A DNA stretch of 34,619 nucleotides from an uncultured Clostridium sp. GTDB lineage: Bacteria; Bacillota; Clostridia; TANB77; CAG-508. Below the pieces are notes generated by a model. That model had not been told where the DNA came from and did no database searches. It worked only from the letters and a program-made list of their open reading frames with translations. Position numbers and translations under genes: made by a program. The stretch spans positions 1 to 34,619 of the forward strand of contig CAMNWO010000018.1 in NCBI GenBank assembly GCA_946565805.1, written 5' to 3'. Of the stretch, positions 7,839 to 17,372 are shown piece after piece. The number at the start of each line of letters is the position of its first letter. Position 1 is the first letter of the stretch.

Positions 7839-8642
7839 TTATAACAATGTAAATAATGCATAAGCAAATGGAGCTAGGAATATTAAACTATCAATTCGGT
7901 CTAACATTCCTCCATGTCCTGGTATCAAATTACTGTAATCTTTGATATCTACAAATCTTTTGATACTAGATGCTGAAAAGTCTCCTATTTGTCCTACTAA
8001 ACTTAATATCATACCAATTCCTGCTACAAATAGATAAGAATAATCCATTCCCCAATAAGTATTAGCAATATAGGTATAAGCTAACATTAATAGTATAGCT
8101 CCGATGGTTCCTCCTATACATCCTTCTATCGATTTTTTCGGGCTTACTTTACTAAATTTGTGTTTTCCAAAACGTTTCCCTATTACATAAGCTGATATAT
8201 CTGTTCCCCATGCTGCTAATATGGCATACCATATTAATATGTTTCCGTTTGGCATTCCATTAATAAATGCTACAAACATAATGAAGAATACAACATAGAA
8301 TATTCCTAAAAATGTATAGGCTATATCTTTAAAACTAGTTTTCATATCAGTTGCAATCACTTGTGCAAACAATATGATTAAAATGGTTGGTACAGATAAC
8401 GTTACTACCATATTTAAATATTCTTGTGGCACAACATGGATAAAAGCTATACTCAAACAACTGATATATCCTATCCAATAAACTGGTTTAGAAACTTTTT
8501 TGACAGCATTAAAATATTCATTCATACTTAATAATGCTATAATAGCTAATGCAATATCTACTATTATTTTATTCCCTAGTAAGAAAATTATTAATACTAG
8601 TGGAAATCCTAACAAACTTGATGTTACTCTTTGTATATCCAT
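7839..8642 (-). CDS. cdsA: Phosphatidate cytidylyltransferase (CDP-diglyceride synthase)
   Basis: Makes CDP-diacylglycerol from phosphatidic acid and CTP at the membrane, for phospholipid synthesis. The 267-residue protein is polytopic with about seven to eight hydrophobic helices. The C-terminal family signature is present: KDYSNLIPGHGGMLDRIDS (about 235-253), preceded by SPKKSIEGCIGG (about 167-178). ATG 8642 follows AAAGGAAAG. It sits fifteen bases after uppS, the usual neighbour. Confidence 0.92.
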   Translation of the reverse strand: MDIQRVTSSLLGFPLVLIIFLLGNKIIVDIALAIIALLSMNEYFNAVKKVSKPVYWIGYISCLSIAFIHVVPQEYLNMVVTLSVPTILIILFAQVIATDMKTSFKDIAYTFLGIFYVVFFIMFVAFINGMPNGNILIWYAILAAWGTDISAYVIGKRFGKHKFSKVSPKKSIEGCIGGTIGAILLMLAYTYIANTYWGMDYSYLFVAGIGMILSLVGQIGDFSASSIKRFVDIKDYSNLIPGHGGMLDRIDSLIFLAPFAYALFTLL

Positions 8643-8657
8643 AGTTCTTCCTTTCCT

Positions 8658-9371
8658 TTAATTCGCTCCAAATTTTCTTGTTCTTTTTTGATATTCTACA
8701 ATTGCTTCTTCTAAATCTTCTTCTTCAAAGTCTGGCCAATTCTTATTGATTACTAATATTTCTGAATAGACTGATTGCCAAGTTAAAAACCCACTTAATC
8801 TTTTTTCTCCACTGGTTCTAATAATTAAATCTGGTTCTGGCATTCCTTTTGTATATAAATTACTAGATACTAATTCTTCATCTATATCCGCTATTTGTAT
8901 TTCATTTTTTTGTACCTGATTTGCTATTTCTTTTATGGCTTTTATGATTTCATCTCGCCCACCATAGTTTAATGCTATATTAAAGGTAACTCCTGTATTG
9001 TTTTTTGTTCTTTCCATACATTTTTTTATACTTTTCTGCATTCCCTCTGCTAATGCTGATATATCTCCTAATATTCTTACTCTAATATTTTCGGTGTCTG
9101 CTCTTTTAGCATATTCATCTAAGTAGTTTTGAAGTAGCATCATGAGTGCTTTTACTTCTTCTTCTGCTCTTTTCCAATTTTCTGTTGAAAAAGCATAGAC
9201 AGTTATATATTCCAATCCTATTTTATTGGCATATCTTACAATTTTTTCTAAGGTTTTAGCTCCTTCTTTATGTCCAAAACTTACTGGTTTTCCTTGTTCT
9301 TTTGCCCATCTCCTATTTCCATCCATGATTATTCCAATGTGTTTTGGCATATTTTCTCTACTGAATTCCAT
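8658..9371 (-). CDS. uppS: Isoprenyl transferase / undecaprenyl diphosphate synthase
   Basis: Cis-prenyltransferase that extends FPP with IPP to the C55 carrier lipid for peptidoglycan. The 237 residues begin MEFSRENMPKHIGIIMDGNRRWAK, with the catalytic Asp in MDGNRRWA. The substrate motifs YAFSTENW, NYGGRDEI and RTSGEKRLSGFLTWQS are intact. I choose ATG 9371 (SD GGAGG) over ATG 9398, which overlaps the ispA stop codon by four bases. The partner ispA supplies FPP directly upstream. Confidence 0.93.
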   Translation of the reverse strand: MEFSRENMPKHIGIIMDGNRRWAKEQGKPVSFGHKEGAKTLEKIVRYANKIGLEYITVYAFSTENWKRAEEEVKALMMLLQNYLDEYAKRADTENIRVRILGDISALAEGMQKSIKKCMERTKNNTGVTFNIALNYGGRDEIIKAIKEIANQVQKNEIQIADIDEELVSSNLYTKGMPEPDLIIRTSGEKRLSGFLTWQSVYSEILVINKNWPDFEEEDLEEAIVEYQKRTRKFGAN

Positions 9372-9394
9372 GATTTTTTCCTCCGTCCCCAAAA

Positions 9395-10282
9395 TCATTT
9401 GTTACGATTTTGGATATAGAAAGCTAGTTCTTTTAAGAATTTAGCTTTTTCTTCAAATATTTCTAATTGTTCTATTGCTTCTTTTGTTATTTGATTTAAA
9501 ATATCTTTTGCTCCTTGTAAACCATATTGGGATACATAGGTACATTTTTGTAGTTCCTTATCATTTCCTACTGGCTTTCCTAGGACTTTTTCGTCTCCTT
9601 CTTCTGATAAGATGTCATCTTTGATTTGGAATGCTAATCCTATTTTATCAGCATAATTGGACAACTTCTGCAATTCTGTTTTTGTTGCTCCTCCCAAAAT
9701 AGCGCCCATTCTTACTGCTATTTTTAATAGTGCTCCTGTTTTATTTTCATGAATATATTCTAATTCTTCTTGTGTTATGTTCTTTCCCTCTAGCTCTACA
9801 TCAACATATTCTCCTGCAATCATTCTATCTACTGCTTCTGCGAATTCAGAAAAAATTTTTGTTTTTACCTTTAATTCTTCTAACTTGCTATTTGTTATAT
9901 CTTGACTAATTACCCTATAAGCCTCGTTTAGTAGTCTATCTCCTGCTAAGACAGCTGTTGCTTCATTGAATTTTTTATGATTTGCTAATTTTCCATGTCG
10001 AAAGTCATCATTATCAATAGCTGGTAAATCATCATGAATTAAAGAAAAATTGTGAACCATTTCAATAGCTACTGCATATGGTATACATTTTTCAATGTCT
10101 TTCTTAAAAAGCTGATATGTTACTATTGTTAGTATCGGTCTTAATCGTTTTCCACCTGCCATTAGACTATATGCCATAGACGCATTTAATTGTTCTTCTG
10201 GACAGTGTTGTTTTTTTAATATCTTTTCTAATTCTTGGTTAATTTGTTCTTGATACATTTTCAGGCTTTCTTTAAAATCCAT
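9395..10282 (-). CDS. ispA: Farnesyl/geranylgeranyl diphosphate synthase
   Basis: Trans-prenyltransferase condensing IPP with DMAPP or GPP. It has 295 residues. The first aspartate-rich motif is HDDLPAIDNDD (about 84-94) and the second is KDDILSEEGD (about 217-226); GGKRLRP lies near the N terminus. Its placement between frr and uppS differs from the common frr-uppS-cdsA order and puts precursor synthesis next to undecaprenyl phosphate synthesis. ATG 10282 follows AAAGGAAAG. The roughly 130 bases upstream, to frr, show no clear terminator. Confidence 0.92.
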   Translation of the reverse strand: MDFKESLKMYQEQINQELEKILKKQHCPEEQLNASMAYSLMAGGKRLRPILTIVTYQLFKKDIEKCIPYAVAIEMVHNFSLIHDDLPAIDNDDFRHGKLANHKKFNEATAVLAGDRLLNEAYRVISQDITNSKLEELKVKTKIFSEFAEAVDRMIAGEYVDVELEGKNITQEELEYIHENKTGALLKIAVRMGAILGGATKTELQKLSNYADKIGLAFQIKDDILSEEGDEKVLGKPVGNDKELQKCTYVSQYGLQGAKDILNQITKEAIEQLEIFEEKAKFLKELAFYIQNRNK

Positions 10283-10410
10283 GTAAACTTTCCTTTCAAG
10301 TTACTCTTCATCCCCATAAAGCAGGATACACCATTTGAGAAAAAGCTTGAAGAACTATCCTTAAATCCTTAAAATAAAAATTTAAAAAACGTCCCTTTTT
10401 TCTCTTTTCC

Positions 10411-10959
10411 TTAAACTGACATTACTTCTTTTTCTTTATTTTCTAAAATTTTATCAATTTCTTCGATATTTTTATCTGTTAATTTTTGAATTTCATTTTC
10501 AGCTTGTTTTAATTCGTCTTCTGTCATCTCGTTATTTTTTTGTGCTGTTTTTGCCATATCAATTCCTTCTCTTCTAATAGAACGAATAGCTACTTTTGCT
10601 TCTTCTGCCATTTTACGGACATCTTTTACAATTTCTTTTCTTCTTTCTTCATTTAATTCTGGAAAAGCTAGTCTTATTACTTTTCCATCATTATTTGGAT
10701 TAATTCCAATGTCTGATGCTAAAATTGCCTTTTCAATTTCTTTTAATACACTTACATCCCATGGTTGAATAACAATTAATCTTGCCTCTGGTACAGATAC
10801 CCCAGCTACTTGATTAATTGGTGTTGGTGTTCCATAATAATCTATTTTTACTTTATTTAAAACTGCTGGATTAGCACGTCCTGCTCTTACTTCTGATAAT
10901 TTTTCAGCATATACGCTAATTGATTTTTCCATTTTTTCTTTAATTGATGTATAATCCAT
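10411..10959 (-). CDS. frr: Ribosome recycling factor
   Basis: Splits post-termination ribosomes together with EF-G. The 182-residue length is normal. Recognised from the N-terminal helix (MDYTSIKEKMEKSI), RAGRANPAVLNKVKIDYYGTPTPINQVA (about 25-52) and the C-terminal helix with RREGIDMAK. Start ATG 10959 follows AAAGGAGAG; the longer open frame to 11010 only runs through the GAGACAG repeat. It follows pyrH in the standard order. Confidence 0.95.
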   Translation of the reverse strand: MDYTSIKEKMEKSISVYAEKLSEVRAGRANPAVLNKVKIDYYGTPTPINQVAGVSVPEARLIVIQPWDVSVLKEIEKAILASDIGINPNNDGKVIRLAFPELNEERRKEIVKDVRKMAEEAKVAIRSIRREGIDMAKTAQKNNEMTEDELKQAENEIQKLTDKNIEEIDKILENKEKEVMSV

Positions 10960-10973
10960 AATTTTTTCTCTCC

Positions 10974-11073
10974 TTTTTGAGACAGTGGGGACAGTCCTCA
11001 TTTGTCTCATTTATTTTTAATAATTTTCTTATATTTTTTGAGACAGTTAAGACCTGTCCCTCATGTCTCATTT
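10974..11073. repeat. Tandem GAGACAG-family units between pyrH and frr
   Basis: Two units in the same orientation: 10974-11012, almost identical to the left arm at 7681-7719, and 11035-11073, a diverged copy with GAGACAGTTAAGACCTGTCC. Each can fold into a GAGACA...TGTCTC hairpin. Here the units are direct, not inverted as at 7681-7794. Confidence 0.8.
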
Positions 11074-11780
11074 TAGCTAACAATTGTTCCTATCTTCTCT
11101 CCCTTTATTGCTCTAACAATATTTTCTGGTTCTGCAATTCCAAAAACTAATAAAGGCATATCATTGTCTCTACACATAGCAGTTGCAGTAGAATCCATTA
11201 CTTTTAAGTCTTTTTCTAATACTTCCATATAAGATATTTCATCATATTTGGTTGCTGTTGCATCTAGTTTTGGATCAGCTGAGTATACTGCATCAATTGA
11301 TTTTCCTAATAAAATGATATCTGCTTTAATTTCAATAGCTCTTAATACTGCTGCTGTATCGGTTGTAAAGTATGGATGTCCTGTTCCTCCTGCAAAAATT
11401 ACAACTCTTCCTCTATTTAAGTGTTTTTCTGCTTTTCTTAATATAAATGGTTCTGCTAGTTCTCTCATTTCAATAGATGTTTGTACTCTTGAGTTTACGC
11501 CTCTTGTTTCTAGGGCATCTTGTAAAGCTAATCCATTCATTGCTGTTGCTAATATTCCCATGTAATCTGCTGTTGTTCTTTCCATTTGATGTCCTTGTCT
11601 TCCTCTCCAGAAGTTTCCTCCTCCTACTACAATAGCCACTTGTACTCCCATTTCTACAATTTCTTTTATTTTGTCACATATTTTTCCAACAGTTTCTACA
11701 TCTACTCCTGTCTTTTTTTCTCCTGCTAATACTTCTCCACTTAATTTTAATAGCACTCTTTTATATTTTGTTTCGTGCAA
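11073..11780 (-). CDS. pyrH: UMP kinase
   Basis: Phosphorylates UMP to UDP with ATP; amino-acid-kinase fold, hexameric and cytosolic. Motifs are [11 protein letters not shown] (about 8-18), GGGNFWRGR (about 54-62), [16 protein letters not shown] (about 130-145) and the C-terminal region with [20 protein letters not shown]. The start is uncertain. GTG 11789 is open but only one or two bases from the SD AAGGAG, whereas TTG 11780 has correct spacing of about 10 bases, so I prefer TTG, giving 235 residues. It lies downstream of tsf, separated by the tsf terminator. Confidence 0.93.
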   Translation of the reverse strand: MHETKYKRVLLKLSGEVLAGEKKTGVDVETVGKICDKIKEIVEMGVQVAIVVGGGNFWRGRQGHQMERTTADYMGILATAMNGLALQDALETRGVNSRVQTSIEMRELAEPFILRKAEKHLNRGRVVIFAGGTGHPYFTTDTAAVLRAIEIKADIILLGKSIDAVYSADPKLDATATKYDEISYMEVLEKDLKVMDSTATAMCRDNDMPLLVFGIAEPENIVRAIKGEKIGTIVS

Positions 11781-11932
11781 TTTTTTCACTCTCCTTAAAT
11801 TTATATTTTGGTTTAGCTTATTTTATCATAGATTGCAAAAAAATACAGTATTTTTTTAATTTTTTCTTAATTTTTCTAAGAAAAAATACTAATAAATTTG
11901 GTTATTATTTTTGAACTGTAATTTCTAACAAC

Positions 11933-11963
11933 AAAAAGAGACTAAGGTCAGTTCCCTAGTCCC
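11933..11963 (-). terminator. tsf terminator
   Basis: On the minus strand GGGACTAGG pairs, with one bulge, with CCTTAGTCTC and is followed by TTTTTG. It lies just after the tsf stop codon and separates rpsB-tsf from pyrH. Confidence 0.7.
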
Positions 11964-11971
11964 ATTTTTTC

Positions 11972-12850
11972 TTATTTTAATTGGTTCATAACTTCTTCGG
12001 CAAAGTTTTCTTCTTTTTTCTCAATTCCTTCACCTTTTTCAAATCTTGCAAACGCTACAACTTCACTATCTGTTTCACTTAATAATTGGTTTACTTTTTT
12101 GTTTGGATCTTTTACGAATGCTTGGTCTACTAAACAGATTTCTTCATAGAATTTTCCAATTCTTCCTTGTACGATTTTTTCAGCAATTGCTTCTGGTTTT
12201 CCTTCATTCATAGTTTGTGCTTTTAGGATTTCCATTTCTTTGCTTACTCTTTCTTCTGGTACTTCTTCTTTTCTTACAAATTCAGGTCTTGCAGCTGCAA
12301 TTTGCATACAAATGTCTTTTGCAACTTCGCTATTTCCTTTTTTCATGTTTACTAAAACAGCAATTTTTCCATCTCCATGGATATACTTTTCTACTAATCC
12401 TTCTGCTTCAAATCTTACAAATCTTCTAATGTTCATGTTTTCTCCGATAGTAGCAATTTTTTCAACTAATACTTCTTGTACTGTTTTTCCTGCTACATCG
12501 ATTGATTCTTGTGCTAATAATGCTTCTACATCTGCTGGATTTTTTTCTACGATTTGTTTTGCAACACTCATAACAAAGTTTTTGAATTCTTCGTTTTTAC
12601 CAACAAAGTCAGTTTCTGAGTTAACTTCTACAACAGCTCCTATTTTTCCATCTTCTGAAACATAAGCTTCTACTAATCCTTCTGCTGCTACTCTTCCAGA
12701 TTTTTTAGCTGCTTTTGCAATTCCTCTTTCACGTAATAATTCAATTGCTTTTTCCATATCTCCATCTGTTTCTGTTAAAACTTTTTTGCAGTCCATCATT
12801 CCTGCTCCTGTTTTCTCTCTTAAGTCTTTTACTAAACTTGCTGTAACCAT
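11972..12850 (-). CDS. tsf: Elongation factor Ts
   Basis: Guanine-nucleotide exchange factor for EF-Tu. The 292 residues begin with a UBA-like domain (LVKDLREKTGAGMMDCKKVLTETDGDMEKA, about 5-35). The TDFVGKNEEF motif that contacts EF-Tu (about residue 80) and the two-part core follow. It sits directly downstream of rpsB in the universal order. ATG 12850 follows AGGGAGG. Confidence 0.96.
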   Translation of the reverse strand: MVTASLVKDLREKTGAGMMDCKKVLTETDGDMEKAIELLRERGIAKAAKKSGRVAAEGLVEAYVSEDGKIGAVVEVNSETDFVGKNEEFKNFVMSVAKQIVEKNPADVEALLAQESIDVAGKTVQEVLVEKIATIGENMNIRRFVRFEAEGLVEKYIHGDGKIAVLVNMKKGNSEVAKDICMQIAAARPEFVRKEEVPEERVSKEMEILKAQTMNEGKPEAIAEKIVQGRIGKFYEEICLVDQAFVKDPNKKVNQLLSETDSEVVAFARFEKGEGIEKKEENFAEEVMNQLK

Positions 12851-12954
12851 TTTTATTCCTCCCTATGATTTATATTTTAATAAAAGGACTTGATTAAAAT
12901 TTTTTCTTATCAATTTTATCTCTCAAGCCCCATTTAATTTTTTATCTTACTTTA

Positions 12955-13740
12955 TTATTCTGCTGTTGTTTCTTCAGCTGCTTCTACTACTTCTTCAATG
13001 CTTGTAGCTTCTTCGTTTTCTGCTACTTGTTCTTCTTGCATTTCTGGTTCAAAGCTTTCACCTTGTTTTCCTTCGATAACGGCATTTGCCATTACATCTG
13101 CAATTAATTTTACAGCTCTAATTGCGTCATCATTTCCTGGAATTGGGTAATCTAATTCTTCTGGATTACAGTTAGTATCTACTAGTCCTACTACTGGAAT
13201 TCCTAATTTTTTAGCTTCTAAAATAGCAATTCTTTCTTTTTTAGGATCTACTAAGAAGATAACTCCTGGTAATTTATCCATATCTTTGATTCCACCAAGG
13301 TTTCTTTCTAATTTTTCCATTTCTTTTTTCAATAAGATTACTTCTTTTTTAGGTAATACTTCAAATGTACCATCTTCTTGCATCGTTTCTAAGTCTTTTA
13401 ATCTTTGAATTCTTGTTTGAATGGTTCCGAAGTTTGTTAACATTCCTCCTAACCATCTTTGATCAACATAGTACATTCCACATTTTAATGCTGCTTCTTT
13501 CATACATTCTTGTGCTTGTTTTTTTGTTCCTACGAAAAGGATTGTTTTTCCTTCTTCTGCTTGTTCCTTGATAAAGCTGTATGCCTCATCTAATTTTTTT
13601 GATGTTTTTTGTAAATCGATGATGTGAATTCCATTTCTAGCTTGGAAAATGTATTCTGCCATTTTAGGATCCCATCTTCTTGTTTGATGTCCAAAGTGAA
13701 CACCTGCTTCAAGTAATTGTTTCATTGCAACTACTGCCAT
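12955..13740 (-). CDS. rpsB: 30S ribosomal protein S2
   Basis: Small-subunit ribosomal protein. Recognised from [22 protein letters not shown] (about 6-27), [22 protein letters not shown] and [13 protein letters not shown] (about 95-107). The 261-residue protein ends in an acidic Glu/Ala/Thr tail of about 40 residues, a common Firmicutes feature. It starts the cluster from its own promoter (13850-13878). ATG 13740 follows AGGGAGG. Confidence 0.96.
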   Translation of the reverse strand: MAVVAMKQLLEAGVHFGHQTRRWDPKMAEYIFQARNGIHIIDLQKTSKKLDEAYSFIKEQAEEGKTILFVGTKKQAQECMKEAALKCGMYYVDQRWLGGMLTNFGTIQTRIQRLKDLETMQEDGTFEVLPKKEVILLKKEMEKLERNLGGIKDMDKLPGVIFLVDPKKERIAILEAKKLGIPVVGLVDTNCNPEELDYPIPGNDDAIRAVKLIADVMANAVIEGKQGESFEPEMQEEQVAENEEATSIEEVVEAAEETTAE

Positions 13741-13842
13741 TTTAATTCCTCCCTTTTTGTTATTTCTTCCACAGAGTTTCCGCGTTTTTTAGGACCTATT
13801 TTTAGGCACTTCCCTTAAAACTCTCCTCTATGTGATTAATAC
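13741..13842 (-). promoter_or_regulatory. Structured 5' leader of rpsB
   Basis: The roughly 100-base leader can pair AGAGTTT with AAACTCT around an inner CCTA/TAGG stem. A role in S2 autoregulation is plausible but is inferred from position, not from a matched motif. Confidence 0.4.
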
Positions 13843-13849
13843 GCTAATT

Positions 13850-13878
13850 ATTTTAGCATGTTTTGGTAATAATTTCAA
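13850..13878 (-). promoter_or_regulatory. rpsB promoter
   Basis: TTGAAA (13873-13878) and TAAAAT (13850-13855) on the minus strand, spacer 17 bp. Confidence 0.7.
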
Positions 13879-13902
13879 GTGTTTTTACAAATTTTCTTTA
13901 TT

Positions 13903-14784
13903 TTATAAAATAGCACCAATCATCCCTGCATCATTTCCTAAAACAGCTACTTCAATCTTTATGTCTTTTCTAAATTTGATTAACCTCTTCTTTAGCCTTT
14001 CCAAAAGGACATCTTCAAAATAAACAAAACTTCCTCCTATACCAATTACCTCTGGTTCAAAAATTCTGATTAAGTTTTCGATTCCAATACTTAAATTCTC
14101 AATAAATTCAGATACTACACTTTCTATAATTTGATAGTTTTCATTTTCTGGTGAATTTCTACGAATGATTTCCAACAGTTCTTCTCCTCTTGTAGTTTCA
14201 TTTAAATTTAACGCTTTTCGTAAGTTGTTTTTAAATACTTTCATCGATGCATAGCGTTCAAAACATCCTTTCCTTCCACAATGACATAATACGCCATTCT
14301 TTTCAATTACCATATGTCCAAACTCATATCCTGGCCTTTTTCCAGCATCTAGCAATTGATTATTCTGGAAAACAGCCCCCCCAATTCCTGTTCCTAACGT
14401 CAAAAATACACTTCTTTCATAACCACTTAAACAGCCATGAAGTTGTTCTGCCAATGCAGCACATTTGGCATCATTTCGAATTTTAATTGGTAATTTTAGA
14501 CTTTTTAATGCCTCGATTAAATTATAATCTTTAATCTTTAAATTCCCGCTTTCGATAATCATGCCATCTTCTGCCCATCCAGGCATTCCAATCCCAACTT
14601 CTTCTATTTCATATTTGTTCTTCAATAATTTTATCTGTTCTAAAATATATACTTCGATCGATTTTTTAATATCTTGTTTTTCTACACTTGTCAATCTCTT
14701 TTCTGTCTTTTCTAAAATCTTTCCATTCCTATCTATTACGCCAATAGCAATATGGCTTCCGCCTAAATCAATTCCAACCTTCAT
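13903..14784 (-). CDS. ROK-family sugar kinase (glucokinase-like)
   Basis: Probably ATP-dependent phosphorylation of glucose or an N-acetylated hexosamine. From ATG 14784 the product is 293 residues. The N-terminal phosphate motif is GIDLGGSHIAIGVID (about 3-17), the ATP/sugar region is LGTGIGGAVF (about 130-139), and the ROK zinc motif is CHCGRKGCFE (about 163-172). No helix-turn-helix precedes the kinase, so it is an enzyme rather than a NagC-type repressor. A glucokinase would fit glgP in sugar use, but the substrate cannot be read from sequence. The longer frame to 14853 runs into the GGAGCAA repeat. It is downstream of the pilus operon on the same strand. Confidence 0.85.
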   Translation of the reverse strand: MKVGIDLGGSHIAIGVIDRNGKILEKTEKRLTSVEKQDIKKSIEVYILEQIKLLKNKYEIEEVGIGMPGWAEDGMIIESGNLKIKDYNLIEALKSLKLPIKIRNDAKCAALAEQLHGCLSGYERSVFLTLGTGIGGAVFQNNQLLDAGKRPGYEFGHMVIEKNGVLCHCGRKGCFERYASMKVFKNNLRKALNLNETTRGEELLEIIRRNSPENENYQIIESVVSEFIENLSIGIENLIRIFEPEVIGIGGSFVYFEDVLLERLKKRLIKFRKDIKIEVAVLGNDAGMIGAIL

Positions 14785-14804
14785 TTTTTTCATCCTTTCT
14801 TTTA

Positions 14805-14884
14805 GGAGCAATGGGAGCAATAGGGACGTTTCTTTTTGCGCCAAAAGGAGCAAAAGGAAACGTCCCTATTGCTCCCATTGCTCC
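14805..14884. repeat. GGAGCAA-family perfect palindrome
   Basis: Bases 14805-14832 are the exact reverse complement of 14857-14884 (28 bp), around a 24-base loop. The arms contain GGAGCAA twice and GGGACGTTTC. It abuts the pilC stop codon and lies before the ROK gene, so it could also end pilus transcription. Confidence 0.9.
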
Positions 14885-16231
14885 TTATACGTCATATGCT
14901 GAGAATAAGAAGTTACCCATATATACTTGGATACATGGTACTAATACAACTAGTACGAAGAAGATTAATACAACACCTACAATAGCATATACTACTTGTG
15001 GTAATGCTTTCATAATCTTTGTCATGATATTATCTATGTCAATTTCCATATACTCTACTAGTTTTTCCATCATCTCGGTTAGGTCTGTTTGCATACCTAT
15101 TTTTAACATTTCGGTTATCATAGGTTTGGCAAGTCCTGATTGTTCAAATGGTTCAATCCATGATGAACCTGTTAAGATATTGTTAATAGATGTTTCTATA
15201 ATAGATAGCATAACGTAGTTTTTGATTACGTTTTTACTAACTTCGATAGAATCTTGTATTCTCATCCCATTTTTTAAGTTTAGCAACATCGCTTTTAAAA
15301 ATCGAGAAAAGTCTAAAGCAAAGATTAATTCACCAAAAATTGGCATTTTATATTTGAAATAGTCAAAATTATATTTTCCTTTTGGCGTACGAATATAAAA
15401 TAGAATAGCTCCTACTATAATTGTAATAATTCCTACTGGTATATACCAATATATCATTGCTTGGTTCAAGAATTCTGCAAACCATAATGTGATAGCTGGT
15501 AATTGATCTTCTGTTCCTAATTCGTCAAATACGCTTTGAATAGATGGTATTGCAAATAAAGTTCCTACTACTAGCATAACTAGTAATAAAGCAAATTGCA
15601 CAATATTTGGAATCAAAATGCTTCTTAATTTTTTGTTTAATGCTTCTGTTTCATCTAAGTATTTTACAGCTTGTTCTAACGATTTAGTAAGTGAACCTGA
15701 TAATTCTCCTACCTTTATCATGTTTACATAAATGTAAGGAAATATATCTTCATAGTATTCCATGGTAGTATACATATTTTCTCCTGCTTCTACTCCAGCT
15801 AAAATATCTTCTAATATTCCTTTAAAAGACAAGTTCTCTGTACTTTGTATAATCGTCTCTAACGCATGGATATTATTAAAATTTGCCTTTTTTAATAAAT
15901 AAAAGTTTTGTGTAAATACTACTAAATCTCTTTGTGTTGGTTTCTCTGATTTTGCCAAATATAGATTGACTTTTTCTTTGGTACTCAATGTTGTTTTTTT
16001 AGTCCCTAACTGTGTTGTATTTACATTTTTCATAATTTCTTGTATGTCTGTAACATTTTTCTTTTTCTTTTTCGTCACATTGTTAGAACGGTAAGAAACT
16101 TGTTCAATTGATATTGGTAATAGCTCACTACTTTTTAATGATTTAATTAAATTTTGTCTACTATTTGCCTCTACTTTATTTCTTACAACAACTCCTGTTC
16201 TTGTTACAGCCTTATACGTATATATAGGCAT
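14885..16231 (-). CDS. pilC: Type IV pilus inner-membrane platform protein PilC
   Basis: Membrane platform of the pilus machine, GspF family. It has 448 residues: a short N-terminal domain, then two T2SSF repeats (about 110-230 and 310-430), each followed by hydrophobic helices (about 207-230, 253-275 and 415-440). KVGELSGSLTKSLEQAVKYL is a typical GspF motif. It follows pilT by 18 bases and is the last recognisable gene of the pilus operon. Confidence 0.92.
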   Translation of the reverse strand: MPIYTYKAVTRTGVVVRNKVEANSRQNLIKSLKSSELLPISIEQVSYRSNNVTKKKKKNVTDIQEIMKNVNTTQLGTKKTTLSTKEKVNLYLAKSEKPTQRDLVVFTQNFYLLKKANFNNIHALETIIQSTENLSFKGILEDILAGVEAGENMYTTMEYYEDIFPYIYVNMIKVGELSGSLTKSLEQAVKYLDETEALNKKLRSILIPNIVQFALLLVMLVVGTLFAIPSIQSVFDELGTEDQLPAITLWFAEFLNQAMIYWYIPVGIITIIVGAILFYIRTPKGKYNFDYFKYKMPIFGELIFALDFSRFLKAMLLNLKNGMRIQDSIEVSKNVIKNYVMLSIIETSINNILTGSSWIEPFEQSGLAKPMITEMLKIGMQTDLTEMMEKLVEYMEIDIDNIMTKIMKALPQVVYAIVGVVLIFFVLVVLVPCIQVYMGNFLFSAYDV

Positions 16232-16249
16232 TTTAATTTCCTCCTATTT

Positions 16250-17350
16250 TTATGATTTATCACGTTTTATTTTTAATTGCATAATCGTTCTGTTTAGGAT
16301 TTCTAAATTCTTTTCTTCAATTTGAGATTTTGCTAGGTCTAATGTAATTTTATCCTGTACAAAAAGTTCTGCTAGTGAATTGATTAATCCTATACTTCCT
16401 TTATCTGCATTACTTTGGATAGCATCTTCTATTTCTGATACACTCAATTTTTCTTTACGAATAACACCAGCAACAATATTATCAACTACCATTACTTCTG
16501 GTACTAATACTAATTTTCCATCAGTTCCTGGTAATAATCTTTGTGAAACAACTAATTTTAATAAAGCAGATAATAAATATTTGATACTTGCTTGGTCTCT
16601 TACTTCGTAAAAGTTTATCATTCTGTCAATTGTCTCTGCACAAGATTTTGTATGCAAAGTTCCAATTACTAAGTGTCCTGATTCTGCCATTTCTATCGCA
16701 GCTTCCATGGTTACTTTATCACGGATCTCTCCAATTACTAGAATATCGCAGTCCTCTCTTAATGAGTTTTTAACACCATCACTAAAAGTTAAACTGTCTC
16801 TTCCTTTTCCTACTTCTTTTTGTACAATTAGAGATTTTTTAGAACTATGTTTATATTCTACTGGGTTTTCTAGTGTTAGAATTTTTTTGTTTTGATTTTC
16901 ATTGATATGATTAATCAAAGCATTCAATGTTGTACTCTTACCAGAGTTTGTTTTACCAGTAACTAGAATAAGTCCTTGTGGTTGGTATGTCATTCTTCTT
17001 ACGATATCTGGTACTCCTAATGACTCATAACTTGGTAACTGATTTTTTATCAATCTTAATGTACATAGTGGTACATCATCTGATAAAGAAATGTTCACTC
17101 TTAGACGAATGTCCTTGTATTCATAAGACATGTCTAATTTTCTAGTATTATTAAATACCTCATCTTTATCCACATTTCCTTTTACTAAATAGTCATAAAG
17201 TTCTGCCATATCATCTGGTGTTAATACTGTACTGTCTGGGACAGGCACCAATTTTCTTGCAATTCTTAGCATTGGCTTATTATCACATATCAAATGCACG
17301 TCAGAAGCATCTGCTTCAATTGCTTCATCTAATATTTTATCTAAGTTCAT
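16250..17350 (-). CDS. pilT: Type IV pilus retraction ATPase PilT
   Basis: Hexameric ATPase that depolymerises the pilus for twitching and DNA uptake. It has 366 residues with an N-terminal PAS-like region containing DVHL. Walker A is TGKTNSGKSTT (about 137-147), the Asp box and Walker B are in DILVIGEIRDKVTMEAA (about 198-214), and the His box is TLHT (about 230). The AIRNLIRE motif is not conserved. It lacks the Cys zinc motif of PilB, which supports PilT. ATG 17350 follows AAAGGAGG. Confidence 0.9.
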   Translation of the reverse strand: MNLDKILDEAIEADASDVHLICDNKPMLRIARKLVPVPDSTVLTPDDMAELYDYLVKGNVDKDEVFNNTRKLDMSYEYKDIRLRVNISLSDDVPLCTLRLIKNQLPSYESLGVPDIVRRMTYQPQGLILVTGKTNSGKSTTLNALINHINENQNKKILTLENPVEYKHSSKKSLIVQKEVGKGRDSLTFSDGVKNSLREDCDILVIGEIRDKVTMEAAIEMAESGHLVIGTLHTKSCAETIDRMINFYEVRDQASIKYLLSALLKLVVSQRLLPGTDGKLVLVPEVMVVDNIVAGVIRKEKLSVSEIEDAIQSNADKGSIGLINSLAELFVQDKITLDLAKSQIEEKNLEILNRTIMQLKIKRDKS

Positions 17351-17372
17351 AATTTTCCTCCTTTGTTTTTCT

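Noticed and set aside
12240..12665. Long plus-strand frame of 141 codons opposite tsf
   Set aside because: Shadow of the well-supported tsf gene, with no SD and no family resemblance.
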